A stretch of 64,000 nucleotides of DNA from Roseobacter weihaiensis (GCF_020622345.1 NZ_JACNMO010000016.1:1-64000), one strand, 5' to 3'; numbered from the stretch's first letter, positions 33,037 to 42,012 are shown. Notes: generated by a model not told the origin, from the letters alone. A program made the numbers and translations.

Positions 33037-33996
33037 TCAGGCATCAGCATCCGGCTCCGGCAATTGATCGGACAGGAAGACGGCCCTGAGCGTGCCGTTG
33101 TCGCTTTGGATGACAAACACTCCGCCCAGGGAGGTTGGCGGCGCGGGCCGTTCCTCGGGGGCGAATTGCGCGGCCTCGAAAAGGGCTACGAAGGGGGCGG
33201 TGGCCCGGTCAGTCTTGAACGGTGCGAGGGGCGGTCCGCCCTCTGTCTGCACGGTGACGATGCCTTGACCGCCGCTGACAAAGCGTGTGCCGCAGAGCAA
33301 AAGGTTGCGCCAACTTAACGTATCAAACGGCAAATCCGCATCAAATCCGCTGGCGGTCAGGCTGCCGCTTTGCGACCCGTAGCCTGCCTGCATGGAAAAG
33401 CGGCCTTGCGCCCGGACGGTCTGAGCCGCGCCGCTCTCGTCCTGAGTCGTGAGATCCATCTCTATCCGACCCGAAAAAAGCGTGGCACCCGAGGAGGGGA
33501 TTTCGATACCAAAGGAGCCGGGCCCCACCACCATCGGGCCGGAAAAGGTGATGTCCTGTGCCTCGAAACGGATGTCGTAGACGTTGGGCACCGCATCGGG
33601 TGGCCCAAAGCCCGGACGGCGCTTGGCCATGCTCGATTTGGACCCCACAACGGTGGTGCCGCGAATATCCTGTGTCTCGCGGGTCTGGGATTGCTCGTTG
33701 ATGGTCAGGTCGGGGTCAATCGCACTGCGGCTGGCGCGTCCGGTGACCAGCACCGGGACAAAGCCGGACCCGGAGGCGGCGGACTGCCGCAAGAAAGCAC
33801 CGGTCAGACGCGGTTCGTTCTGCTCTGGCGCGTCGCAGGCCTGATCGGCGGGCAGGGTCGTGACGCGCTTGATCTTTTGTGCAGCGAGGCGATCCGAAAT
33901 CACCCCGCAACCCGCAAGCCCGAGCGTCAAAACCAGGGCAATACCAGAACGCAAAGATATTATTTTGATAATATGATTTATGTTAAATATAGTCAT
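33037..33996 (-). CDS. Lipoprotein of unknown function inside the eCIS operon
   Basis: 319 residues with an N-terminal hydrophobic stretch and a lipobox LAGC with Cys30, so it is probably lipidated. Residue 31 is Gly, not Asp, so the usual rule would send it to the outer membrane. The mature part has two or three beta-rich segments (VYDIRFEAQDITFSGPMVVG, RIEMDLTTQDESG, GTLRAVFLSDQLPEP) and no enzyme motif I recognise. The start codon region is AT-rich compared with the rest of the operon. It lies between the gp25 and baseplate-J genes, an unusual place for an exported protein, so it may tether or dock the baseplate to the envelope. Function unknown. Confidence 0.75.
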   Translation of the reverse strand: MTIFNINHIIKIISLRSGIALVLTLGLAGCGVISDRLAAQKIKRVTTLPADQACDAPEQNEPRLTGAFLRQSAASGSGFVPVLVTGRASRSAIDPDLTINEQSQTRETQDIRGTTVVGSKSSMAKRRPGFGPPDAVPNVYDIRFEAQDITFSGPMVVGPGSFGIEIPSSGATLFSGRIEMDLTTQDESGAAQTVRAQGRFSMQAGYGSQSGSLTASGFDADLPFDTLSWRNLLLCGTRFVSGGQGIVTVQTEGGPPLAPFKTDRATAPFVALFEAAQFAPEERPAPPTSLGGVFVIQSDNGTLRAVFLSDQLPEPDADA

Positions 33997-34003
33997 GTCA
34001 TCC

Positions 34004-34441
34004 TCACAACGACATGACCGGCGTATCAGAGACGAGCGTGCCTTCGTCTATGTAGAAAGGATAAACCATGTTGGCGCGGGCGTTGGTCTGGTCAACCGTA
34101 TAGTCCAGCGCCACCGACAGCCTGCCGCCCAGCCAGTCGCTGATGTCGACCTCAATGGCGTGCAGGGTAATGCGCGGCTCAAAAAACAGCACCGCCTGGC
34201 GAATTGCCGTCTCGATACCCGCCTCGGTTTCCGCGTCGTTGAGATCAAAGACATAGTCATGCAGCCGGCAGCCATAGTCGGGCTGCATGATCCGTTCACC
34301 GGGGCGCGTGGCCATCAGGATGCGCAGGCTTTCCGCGATGTCAGGCGCGCCTTCGACCATTTGAACTTCCCCCGTTGCCGGATCAAAGACCGGCGGGAAA
34401 TGCCACCCCCGGCCCAGAAATCCGGGATCATTCTCGGACAT
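34004..34441 (-). CDS. Baseplate wedge protein, gp25/GPW family (Afp9-like)
   Basis: 145 residues with the gp25 pattern: DIAESLRILMATRPGERIMQ, followed by PDYGCRLHDYVFD, then a C-terminal strand region (ITLHAIEVDISD). In contractile systems this protein joins sheath to baseplate wedge. It is 3 bases from the PAAR gene and 7 bases from the lipoprotein gene. Confidence 0.88.
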   Translation of the reverse strand: MSENDPGFLGRGWHFPPVFDPATGEVQMVEGAPDIAESLRILMATRPGERIMQPDYGCRLHDYVFDLNDAETEAGIETAIRQAVLFFEPRITLHAIEVDISDWLGGRLSVALDYTVDQTNARANMVYPFYIDEGTLVSDTPVMSL

Positions 34442-34444
34442 GAC

Positions 34445-34735
34445 CTATCCTCCGATCAGTACGTTGGGCGCGCCCAGAACGATGCTGCCACCGTGCGAGG
34501 TGGTATCGCCCATACGGGCAGCGGGCTTGCCGCCGATCAACACCGTGGCGGACCCTTTGACGATGGTGGCCGGCGGACCCACGCAGACGCAGTTGTCGCC
34601 GACCACGGCGGCGGGCATCTTGGCAATCAGCACCGTGGCCTCCCCCGGTCCCATAATCGGGCCGCCCACATGGGGCACAACGCCTGTCACCATCGGACAG
34701 CTGTGCATATCGGTCAGTCTTGCTGCTGGCGGCAT
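34445..34735 (-). CDS. PAAR-domain spike tip (Afp10-like)
   Basis: 96 residues consisting of a single PAAR domain: MPPAARLTDMHSCPMVTGVV, PHVGGPIMGPGEATVLI and AARMGDTTSHGG. The His/Cys residues that bind the tip metal are present. There is no C-terminal toxin extension. It caps the VgrG-like spike encoded upstream. Confidence 0.9.
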   Translation of the reverse strand: MPPAARLTDMHSCPMVTGVVPHVGGPIMGPGEATVLIAKMPAAVVGDNCVCVGPPATIVKGSATVLIGGKPAARMGDTTSHGGSIVLGAPNVLIGG

Positions 34736-34766
34736 CCCCCCGGACTCCCTCTTTTCCAGTGTTGCT

Positions 34767-36533
34767 TCAATTGATCATAACGATCCCGCCTTCGACCTTG
34801 GTCTGGCCACCTGCCGATACTTCGGCCGTGGCCCCCCCTTTGCCGGTAAATCCGATCTGAGCCTCGCAGGTCACATTGTTGGCGGTCACCGTCGCATCCA
34901 TCGTTGCCTCGGTGGCGACATTGCCGGTGGCTTTCAGCGTGATGTCCTTGTCCGTCGTCAAGCTGATGCCGCCCGAATCCATCACGATGGAATTGCCGTT
35001 CATATCCTTCAAAGAAAAGCTCGACGCCTCATCATCAAGGGTCAGAACATGCCCCCCCGGCGTCTCAACGGTGATGATCTTTTTGGCGTCATCAAAGGTC
35101 ATCTTCAGTTTTTCGCGCGTGACAATGGTCTTGAGATCGTTGGTCGTAGTCGCCTCGATCGGTCGCTTGGCCTTGTCATTGTGCAAAGAGCCGATGACGA
35201 TGGGCGCGCTGGGATCGGCGTTGAGAAAGGAGACCAGAACCTCGTCATCCACTTCCGGCAGGAATTGGATGCCCATCTCTTTCGAGGCATAGGGCTGGGC
35301 AAACCGTGCCCAGACCTCGGCCGCCGGATCACCGATCATCGGCAGCTTGACCTGGATGCGCTGCATGCCTTCCTCATCCGGGGCCAACGCCACGACCTTG
35401 CCGATTTGCAGACCGTGGATCGGTGTCGCGATACCCGCAGCGGCTGGCGCGCCCAGACCCTGTGCATCGGATGTCCAGTCCGGTGGCAACCCCAGCCGGA
35501 CCTGCGTGGTCCAGGCGCCACCCCCGATCTCATGTTCCACCGACGACACGAAACCGTCGCCGCTGAACCGATCCCCGGTCCCGACAACCTGCAACATATC
35601 GAGCGGTCTGATCTCACCGTTCCCCTGAAATTTCACCGTTCCGCGCACTGCGGCCAGACCCGCGCGCGCGGTGCGTGCCTTGGCCATAACGCCCAATCTG
35701 TCCGAGGCAAGCTCGATGGCGGTACCGGTCTGCACCTCGCGGTCCCCCAGCACTTTTGCCAGCGTGCTGACAGAGGTATTGCCAAAGCTTTGCGCCGGGA
35801 CGGTATTGCTTTCGTCCGTCACGACGGCCTGATCTTTCTCGGTCCAGGCGCTGAATTTGGCCGCGCCGATCATCCGGTGCGTATCCAGCGAGATATCAAG
35901 ATCGATGATGTTGATCCCATAAGTCACCGACAGCACGGCGGCACCTGAGGTGTCCGGGGCCACAGCCTTGATCTTGCCCCCCTCGACAAAGAGCGCAAAA
36001 CCGTTGCGGTCCGCCAGCAGACGCAGAAAATCCCAATCTGTCGCCCCGACCCGCAGTTGCGTTGCGGCCGCAGCTTTGGTGTCGGTGATCTCAGACGTCA
36101 GGCCTGCGTCCTTGATGATCCGTTCCATCACCTCGCTGTCTTTCATCGCGTCGTAGGGGGCGGAGGACCGCACCTCGGTCAGCCGCATCGCCTTGTCGCG
36201 GCAGATCAGCTCCATCCGCAAGCCGCTGCGCCCATCCAGCCGCGCACGGTTCGTCAGAATGATCCCCTTGAAAAGCGATTTCTCGGCGTAGTCGCCGTAA
36301 AAGGCGCTGATTTCCACCTCGGTACCGACCGCAAAATCCGCACTGTCCAGCGCTGTGAAATCCTCGATCTGCAAGCTGTCGGACAGCACCGTGAAACGGG
36401 CCTCGGGGATGCGGTTCAGCTCATGCAGGACCCGGACCGATTGCAGCTGGATATCATCGGCCATGGCTTTGCCGTCCAGCTTCACCGTGACCCCAACGGG
36501 ACCGTCTGTATTGAGTTCGGGACCATTCGCCAT
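34767..36533 (-). CDS. VgrG-like central spike (Afp8-like, gp27-gp5 type)
   Basis: 588 residues. The first 350 residues form a gp27-like hub (VTVKLDGKAMADDIQLQSVR, then DWDFLRLLADRNGFALFV). An OB fold follows at about 370-460 (GLQIGKVVALAPDEEGMQRI, EVDDEVLVSFLNADPSAPIV). A C-terminal beta-helix of short repeats, with LTTDKDITLKATGNVATEA, runs to about residue 575. The PAAR tip gene follows. No lysozyme or toxin domain is fused. Confidence 0.9.
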   Translation of the reverse strand: MANGPELNTDGPVGVTVKLDGKAMADDIQLQSVRVLHELNRIPEARFTVLSDSLQIEDFTALDSADFAVGTEVEISAFYGDYAEKSLFKGIILTNRARLDGRSGLRMELICRDKAMRLTEVRSSAPYDAMKDSEVMERIIKDAGLTSEITDTKAAAATQLRVGATDWDFLRLLADRNGFALFVEGGKIKAVAPDTSGAAVLSVTYGINIIDLDISLDTHRMIGAAKFSAWTEKDQAVVTDESNTVPAQSFGNTSVSTLAKVLGDREVQTGTAIELASDRLGVMAKARTARAGLAAVRGTVKFQGNGEIRPLDMLQVVGTGDRFSGDGFVSSVEHEIGGGAWTTQVRLGLPPDWTSDAQGLGAPAAAGIATPIHGLQIGKVVALAPDEEGMQRIQVKLPMIGDPAAEVWARFAQPYASKEMGIQFLPEVDDEVLVSFLNADPSAPIVIGSLHNDKAKRPIEATTTNDLKTIVTREKLKMTFDDAKKIITVETPGGHVLTLDDEASSFSLKDMNGNSIVMDSGGISLTTDKDITLKATGNVATEATMDATVTANNVTCEAQIGFTGKGGATAEVSAGGQTKVEGGIVMIN

Positions 36534-36542
36534 CGGGCTACT

Positions 36543-37229
36543 CTATCTCATGGGCGGGAACCGCAGCAGCGTGTTCGGCTCCAGCTCCCGGAAATTGTCG
36601 AGATCGTTGAAAGCGGCAACAGCGAGGTATCTGCTCGCATCCTTGTAAATGCGGTGGCAGAGCAGCGGCAGCGTGTCGCCACTCTCCACCCGAACCACAT
36701 GGGTCAGGTCCGGCGAGCGGCGCTTGGCCTCCAGCGCCTCCTGGGCCGCGGTGCGGGCTTCGATGAAATTCATCTTGATCTTGGCGCGCAAAGCGGTGCC
36801 ATCGGGGTGGAACAACGTGTAATCCACCGCCATATCCGTGAGCCGGCCAAAGAAGGATTTCAGCCCCTTGCCCCAGACGATCTTGACCGCCGTGGGTTCG
36901 TGCTCGTCCCCGTCATAGTCGTAGACAATGGTGCGCAACCTGTCGATCTGCGCCGCCACCGTCTTCCCGGCGGCATCAGGCACAACGCCTGTCCCATCGA
37001 CGGTAATCGTAAAGCCCAGCTTTTCGGGATCGGCCATCGAATACTTCGGGATCGCACCGGATTTGCCAACCGCTGCATCCCCCTTGCCCATCGTGCCGGT
37101 GTATTTCAGCGCGAAGTTATGGGTGTAGCTTTCGGGGTTGATCGTGGCCTCGAAGGTATTGGCCGCGCCCTTTTTCGGCTCGATCTTGCTCGATTTGATC
37201 GTGCATTTGGTGATCTTCAGCTTGGCCAC
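36543..37229 (-). CDS. CIS tube-initiator adaptor with LysM-like domain (Afp7-like)
   Basis: 228 residues. The N-terminal region (EATINPESYTHNFALKYTGT) is typical of the CIS gp53/Afp7 group. Residues about 175-225 form a LysM-like motif (HVVRVESGDTLPLLCHRIYK, then LRFPP). It links the spike to the first tube ring. Tight spacing to spike (9 bases) and to the DUF5908 gene (3 bases). Confidence 0.85.
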   Translation of the reverse strand: MAKLKITKCTIKSSKIEPKKGAANTFEATINPESYTHNFALKYTGTMGKGDAAVGKSGAIPKYSMADPEKLGFTITVDGTGVVPDAAGKTVAAQIDRLRTIVYDYDGDEHEPTAVKIVWGKGLKSFFGRLTDMAVDYTLFHPDGTALRAKIKMNFIEARTAAQEALEAKRRSPDLTHVVRVESGDTLPLLCHRIYKDASRYLAVAAFNDLDNFRELEPNTLLRFPPMR

Positions 37230-37232
37230 CGA

Positions 37233-37406
37233 TCAACGCTCCCATGCCCGGCGCTCAGCCTCTTGCAGCTTGTCGTCGATCTCGCGCAAGAGCTCAAACC
37301 GCAGAACCTCCAACGCCTCTTCAAAGGCTCGGTCCTGCCCCGGTGTCTCCGCAGGCTGCGGACCAAACCGACCCTTCAGCACCAGTGTTCCGATCTCAAC
37401 GGCCAT
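37233..37406 (-). CDS. DUF5908 small eCIS protein (Afp6-like)
   Basis: 57 residues from the ATG at 37406, which overlaps the stop of the tube gene (TGATG). It starts MAVEIGTLVLKGRFG and ends in a charged helix (ALEVLRFELLREIDDKLQEA), the usual form of DUF5908 proteins that lie between tube and LysM-adaptor genes in eCIS loci. The role is not known in detail. Confidence 0.75.
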   Translation of the reverse strand: MAVEIGTLVLKGRFGPQPAETPGQDRAFEEALEVLRFELLREIDDKLQEAERRAWER

Positions 37407-37861
37407 CACATCTTCCTTTCCAGCGTCGTATAGGCCAGCTCTATGGTCTCCACCGCCAGCTCGTTTTTCATCGCGTCCAACGCGCCGACCGTCCATTTGA
37501 CCGGATAGGCATTGCCGACCGACCAGACCGCCACCGGCACCCGCATTTCATTGAGCAGCGACACGGTGATATCCTTGGGCCGGATCGCTGCGGCAAAATC
37601 CCCTTCGATCGTCGATTTGCACCATTGCACCAAACCGCTGGCGTAGCTGGTCATCCCGCGCTTGAGCTGGAGGTTGCCGCGCTTGGCGGGCTTGGGCAGC
37701 TGATGCACAAAGCGGTTCTCGCCCCCCTCCACGACGGTTTCCGTCTCCAGCCCGCTTTCAAGGCCGGAGACTTCCTGAAACGCCATGTCGGGGACCGGCG
37801 GAACCATTCCCATGAACATGACCGAAAAATGAAACGCGACCGGCGGCGAAAACAGCTCCAT
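37406..37861 (-). CDS. CIS tube protein (Afp5-like)
   Basis: 151 residues of the phage-tail-tube/Hcp-like family: FHFSVMFMGM, AFQEVSGLESGLETETVVEG and KRGNLQLKRGM. A C-terminal strand pair (NELAVETIELAYTTLERKM) completes the barrel. It is one of two tube paralogues; the one nearer the baseplate genes (this one) is likely the tube initiator ring that contacts the LysM adaptor. Confidence 0.87.
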   Translation of the reverse strand: MELFSPPVAFHFSVMFMGMVPPVPDMAFQEVSGLESGLETETVVEGGENRFVHQLPKPAKRGNLQLKRGMTSYASGLVQWCKSTIEGDFAAAIRPKDITVSLLNEMRVPVAVWSVGNAYPVKWTVGALDAMKNELAVETIELAYTTLERKM

Positions 37862-37866
37862 AACCG

Positions 37867-38325
37867 TTACGCGTTCTCGATGACAAAGCCTTCATGCGCG
37901 ATCTCGATGCTCTCCACCGCGACCTCATTGCCATCGGCTTTCAGGTCCGTGCCGGTTACCTTGACGGGAAAGGCATTCTGTACCTTCCAGACCATGGTCG
38001 GCGCGTGGCTTTCATCCAGCAAAGAGATGGTGATCGCCTTGCGCTTGATCACGTTCATCTTGATCTCGGCAAACCAGTTCCAGATGGCGTTGTCCTGAAC
38101 AAAAACCCCCTTCTTCATGGTGATATTGCCGGATTTGATCATGCCGGGCATCTTGATCGTCGAAAACACCGGATTGTTGCCCGCGCGGTATTCCATCACT
38201 TCACTTTCGATATCGAGGCCCGAGACCTCCTGAAAGGCCAGTTCCGTATCGTCCCACTTGACCTGAAAGTGGAACTTGGGAAGCGGCCAGATCGCATTTG
38301 TCTGGGCGGAGCCATCATCTGCCAT
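37867..38325 (-). CDS. CIS major tube protein (Afp1-like)
   Basis: 152 residues: FHFQVKWDDTELAFQEVSGL, then DIESEVMEYRAGNN, and GNITMKKGVFVQDN. The C-terminal strand is VAVESIEIAHEGF. It would form the bulk of the inner tube. It follows the sheath gene by 25 bases and precedes the second tube gene by 5. Confidence 0.88.
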   Translation of the reverse strand: MADDGSAQTNAIWPLPKFHFQVKWDDTELAFQEVSGLDIESEVMEYRAGNNPVFSTIKMPGMIKSGNITMKKGVFVQDNAIWNWFAEIKMNVIKRKAITISLLDESHAPTMVWKVQNAFPVKVTGTDLKADGNEVAVESIEIAHEGFVIENA

Positions 38326-38350
38326 AGGGGTAATCCTTCTCGTTCAAAAC

Positions 38351-40696
38351 TTATGATTTCTGCATTTGCTGCTGGAATGTGATCTCGATGAATTCCGCCG
38401 GGCGCGAGACCGCCACCAGCACGGTGACCAGCAGCTTGCCCTCCAGAATATCCACCGGTGTCATCGTCTCGCCCAGACCCACATGCACGCTGAAAGCATC
38501 CGTGGGCACGGCGCCAGCCAGACCGCCCGCCTTCCAGACCGAGGTCAGGAAGTTTTCGATCATCGAGCGGATCGTGACCCAGGTGTTCGCCGTATTGGGC
38601 TCAAAGACGTAAGCCTTGGCGGCCAGGCGGATCGATTCCTCGATCATAATCATCGTGCGGCGCACGTTGATATAGCGCCAGTCGAGGCTGTTGCCGTCCA
38701 GCGTGCGGGCGCCCCAGACAAGGGTCCCCTCCCCCACGAACGGCCGGATCGCGTTGATCGATTTGCCCGTGGTGGAGACGTTGAGGTTTTCCTGCTGGCC
38801 GTGATCGATGTTGACCATGGGCCCCGTGACCCCCGCGACCGAGACATTCGCGGGCGCTTTCCAGACCCCGCGCGTGTTGTCGACCGCCGTATAGACGCCG
38901 GCCATCGCTGCCGCGGGCGGCATGACGTTCATGTATTTGGTGATCGCATTCATCACATCCGTATAAAGCGGCACGGTTGCGCGCATGGTCTTGTCGATGG
39001 TCCCGGTCATCGGATCGGGGGGCGCGCTGTCCTCGGTGATCCCGTCCACCAGCACCTTGATCTCTCTGGCCTCCGACAGCTCACCGCCCACTATCAGCTT
39101 GTAGCGCACGGTGGTTTCCGACCCGCGAAAATCGCTGTTGGGGGCAAAAACAACGCTGCTGCCATCGACCGTCCAGGTGCCCACACCCTTGCGGGTCACG
39201 GTCTGGTCCTTGACCTTGGCCACCGCTGCCTCCTCTGCATCGGTCACCGCCTGTTGCAGCGGGGCGGTATCGGCCCCCTCGTCTGCATCCGCCAGCGCCT
39301 TGCGCGCGGTCTGCACACCGTCATCGGCATTCTTCACCGCGACCTCGTCGATGGCATCAGCCCCCAGCAGCACCACCCCGTCAATCGTGGCTCCGTCTTC
39401 GGCAACAGAGACCTTCACCGGCTTTTGCTTGATGACATCCGGCAGCGCGATCACGTCAGAGCCAGGGGCCACGACGATCTTGCGCGCCGAGGTCTTGACA
39501 CCTTCATTGTCGGTGATGACGAGCTCGAACGACCCTTTCTGCCCGTCTGTCACCTCATGCACAAAGCGGATCTTGCCGTCGTCGATGTCCTTTTGCGTAA
39601 AGGTAAAGATCGCATCCGCCTTGCGGAGCGTATCGGCACTGGCGTTTTTCGCGCCAGACACCAGCTTGCCCTTCATCTGCGCCTGCAGCGCGGTCGGCTC
39701 CCCGTCGATCACATACTGTAATTCGCCTGTATCCGCGAGATCATCGGCGGCGTGGATATCCGAGGCCTTGAGCACGGACACCCCGCCTGAGGCGACGGAG
39801 ATGGTAAAGTCGCCAGACACCTCGGCCGTGCCGATCTTGAGGATTTCGGGCACCAGCGCCTTATCCATGCCCACCGAGCGTTTCAGCAGCGAGATGAACT
39901 TGTTGCGGCTGCCCAGCTCGATGTTTTCAAAGGTGAAATCGCGTGACTGATAGACCGCGCTGTCGAGCCAGGGATAGTAAGCCGCGCCATAATCGAGGTA
40001 GTTGGCTCCTGCATCGTTGCGGAAAGAGGCGATCGGGTCGCCACGCGGGCTGCGCTCGTCCAGGTAGCCGCCATGGATGTCGAGAATCGCAAAGCGATTT
40101 TTCATCGTCAGGCCGCAATGGGCCAGCATCTGTTGCTGCACCTTGAGCGAATTCTGCCGGTTGAGCCGCGTGGTCTCGGGAATGACCAGCATCGTGGGCT
40201 CGGGTTCTTTCTCCAGCCCCTTGATGGCCTTGAGCATCGCGGCTGCATCAATCGGATCGCTGTAAGAGCCAATCGACGTCACATAGCAGGTGCCGCCGCC
40301 ATTGAGGAAAAACGCCCGCATGGCGCTGTAGAGCGTGTAGGCCGTATTGGTCTGGATCAGCTCGAATTTCTCGGTCCCGGCGGGACCATTGGTGGTAAAG
40401 ACCGCCTGCGGCAGCTCTGCCGCGACAGCCATATCCGCATCATCGCCGTAGGGCTGGGCCGAGATGCGTTCCTCAAAGGGTTGCAGCTTGAACATCGGGT
40501 CTGGCGCACCCCCGAAATAGGAATGAAATTCAGAGATCGAGGTGATCTTCATCGGGGTTTCATGCAGCGACACATTTCCGTTCATCGCCATTTCGGTATA
40601 GCCGATGAAGGCGGGCACCGCGGTCGCCACCTGCACGACCGAATTTGGAAAGGCGCTTTTCTCTACAATGTAAACGCCGGGGGTTTTCATAACCAT
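38351..40696 (-). CDS. Contractile sheath protein with a large adhesin-like insertion
   Basis: 781 residues, about 300 more than most eCIS sheaths. AGGAGG (complement of 40706-40711) sits 9 bases before the ATG at 40696. The N-terminus KTPGVYIVEKSAF and the C-terminus IEESIRLAAKAYVFEPNTAN, with LVTVLVAVSRPAEFIEITF at the end, are standard sheath. Between about residues 290 and 560 lies an insertion. Residues 296-410 look like a CSPG/cadherin-like repeat (GGVSVLKASDIHAADD, FTFTQKDIDDGKIRFVHE). Residues 450-497 form a helical stretch, and 500-552 look like a CshA-type fibril repeat (GVGTWTVDGSSVVFAPNSDF). The insertion replaces the outer sheath domain and would face the outside. It is the only sheath gene in the locus. 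Confidence 0.88.
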   Translation of the reverse strand: MVMKTPGVYIVEKSAFPNSVVQVATAVPAFIGYTEMAMNGNVSLHETPMKITSISEFHSYFGGAPDPMFKLQPFEERISAQPYGDDADMAVAAELPQAVFTTNGPAGTEKFELIQTNTAYTLYSAMRAFFLNGGGTCYVTSIGSYSDPIDAAAMLKAIKGLEKEPEPTMLVIPETTRLNRQNSLKVQQQMLAHCGLTMKNRFAILDIHGGYLDERSPRGDPIASFRNDAGANYLDYGAAYYPWLDSAVYQSRDFTFENIELGSRNKFISLLKRSVGMDKALVPEILKIGTAEVSGDFTISVASGGVSVLKASDIHAADDLADTGELQYVIDGEPTALQAQMKGKLVSGAKNASADTLRKADAIFTFTQKDIDDGKIRFVHEVTDGQKGSFELVITDNEGVKTSARKIVVAPGSDVIALPDVIKQKPVKVSVAEDGATIDGVVLLGADAIDEVAVKNADDGVQTARKALADADEGADTAPLQQAVTDAEEAAVAKVKDQTVTRKGVGTWTVDGSSVVFAPNSDFRGSETTVRYKLIVGGELSEAREIKVLVDGITEDSAPPDPMTGTIDKTMRATVPLYTDVMNAITKYMNVMPPAAAMAGVYTAVDNTRGVWKAPANVSVAGVTGPMVNIDHGQQENLNVSTTGKSINAIRPFVGEGTLVWGARTLDGNSLDWRYINVRRTMIMIEESIRLAAKAYVFEPNTANTWVTIRSMIENFLTSVWKAGGLAGAVPTDAFSVHVGLGETMTPVDILEGKLLVTVLVAVSRPAEFIEITFQQQMQKS

Positions 40697-40711
40697 GCTG
40701 CGGGTCCTCCT

Positions 40712-41446
40712 TCAGTAAATAGAGACAAAAATATCGGATTGGATCAGTGCTCCGGCGCCATCAGGCGCCGGCACACTGGCAAAAAGCGGTTGGGGTGCGG
40801 GCAGCACCGGAATCAGAATGCGCGGGCCAAAGGGACCCGGTCGCGTGAGGCTAAACCGTTGGTTGGGCCGGGCGCGGGCCGGCAGTGGCGCGCGGGACCG
40901 CAGCACATGCGCCGGCGTGCCATCGGGCAGATCAACCGTCCCAAGAGGGTCGAACTCGACCGCGCCCTCCGGGTCCTCGATATGGACATCGTCGCTGCCC
41001 GGCCCGATCACATGATAGGCCCAGTGCGAGGCCATCGCCTTGAACCGCAGCTTGAGCCTGCGCGGCACCTGGGGGAGGATCTCTGCGGTAATCTGGGCCA
41101 GCTTCTGTCGGCCCGGTCGCTGGGGGACCGTCGCGGCGCGCGCATCCTCCAGCACGGCCCGGTCCGTGCCTGCCATCAGCGTAAGCTGTGGCACCATCGA
41201 CCAGTCGCCACCCTGGGTGACAGCAATCACATCCGTGTTCTGCACCTCGAGACCCAGTTCAACCGTTGCAGGCAAATCCTCTGCAGCATTTTCGGCGAGT
41301 ACAAAAACCAGCGCCCCCGACTGGCGCAGCAGCAGCCCGGATTTCGCAAAGCGCGCGGCGTCGGTGGGCCGCACTGTGACCGGTGGCATATGCGGCGCGT
41401 AATAGTCATGCTCCAGCATCAGTTCTATGACCACACCCCAGCCCAT
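40712..41446 (-). CDS. eCIS protein of unknown function between cap and sheath genes
   Basis: 244 residues without signal peptide or TM segments. It overlaps the DUF4255 gene by one base (TGATG) and ends 15 bases before the sheath start. Visible parts are an N-terminal beta-rich region (PPVTVRPTDAARF), a middle segment with PQVPRRLKLRFKAMASHWAY and a Pro-rich C-terminus. I do not recognise the family. Position suggests a structural or assembly partner of the tail terminator or sheath. Confidence 0.6.
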   Translation of the reverse strand: MGWGVVIELMLEHDYYAPHMPPVTVRPTDAARFAKSGLLLRQSGALVFVLAENAAEDLPATVELGLEVQNTDVIAVTQGGDWSMVPQLTLMAGTDRAVLEDARAATVPQRPGRQKLAQITAEILPQVPRRLKLRFKAMASHWAYHVIGPGSDDVHIEDPEGAVEFDPLGTVDLPDGTPAHVLRSRAPLPARARPNQRFSLTRPGPFGPRILIPVLPAPQPLFASVPAPDGAGALIQSDIFVSIY

Positions 41447-42012
41447 CAGCTTGCCTCCGCCGTGCTGGAGGGCGCGCGCACCAGTGGCGTAATCGCGGTG
41501 ACGTCGCCTGCGTCGATCATGACGGAGCGCACCTTGAACATGACCGATGGCACGTAACGGCCCCCAAGGTTGCCCCAGAGCTGCCCGATCTCCTCGACTT
41601 TGAGGTTGGCAATCTCCACCGACAATTGCGACAGGCCGGCGGGCATGTCCGGAGCGGTGCGCGGTGTCATCACCGGGGTGGACTGGAAAAACATCAGCGC
41701 GGCCGAGATCAGCTTGAGCCCTTCGCCATAGATTTCCGGGTCATGGCCAGACGCAAGCATCACATAGATGTCCAGATGAACCGGTGGCGCCTGTCCGACA
41801 GACCGTGCGTGGCGGGATTGCGACCCCCTTGGGACGGTATCCTGCGCGATATTTGTCAGAAAGAGCGTCAACCGGTTACGCGCTTCGGCGGTGGGTTTGC
41901 CTTCAGCATCGCTGAGCGGACCAATCGCCACAAGCGGCTCTGGTACGGAAAAAACCGCAGACAGATGGGCGTTCAACCGATCGGTAATAAATACAAGTGT
42001 CTGGTCAATCAC
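41446..42012 (-). CDS. DUF4255 tube-terminator/cap protein (Afp16-like)
   Basis: 188 residues from a GTG at 42012. It has the DUF4255 layout: an N-terminal LVFITDRLNAHLSAVF, then LTLFLTNIAQDT, VHLDIYVMLASGHDPEIYGE and ALMFFQSTPVMTP. In Afp this protein caps the end of the tube and sheath. It is the first gene of the eCIS operon here. Alternative starts further downstream in the frame would cut the conserved N-terminus. Confidence 0.85.
   Translation of the reverse strand: MIDQTLVFITDRLNAHLSAVFSVPEPLVAIGPLSDAEGKPTAEARNRLTLFLTNIAQDTVPRGSQSRHARSVGQAPPVHLDIYVMLASGHDPEIYGEGLKLISAALMFFQSTPVMTPRTAPDMPAGLSQLSVEIANLKVEEIGQLWGNLGGRYVPSVMFKVRSVMIDAGDVTAITPLVRAPSSTAEAS

Noticed and set aside
18355-42012. 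Type VI secretion system
   Set aside because: PAAR and VgrG-like genes are shared, but no TssJ, TssL, TssM or ClpV-type gene is seen, and DUF4255, CIS_TMP, DUF5908 and an eCIS-type AAA+ ATPase are present.
18355-42012. Contractile prophage
   Set aside because: No capsid, portal, terminase, integrase or lysis genes lie in the block.
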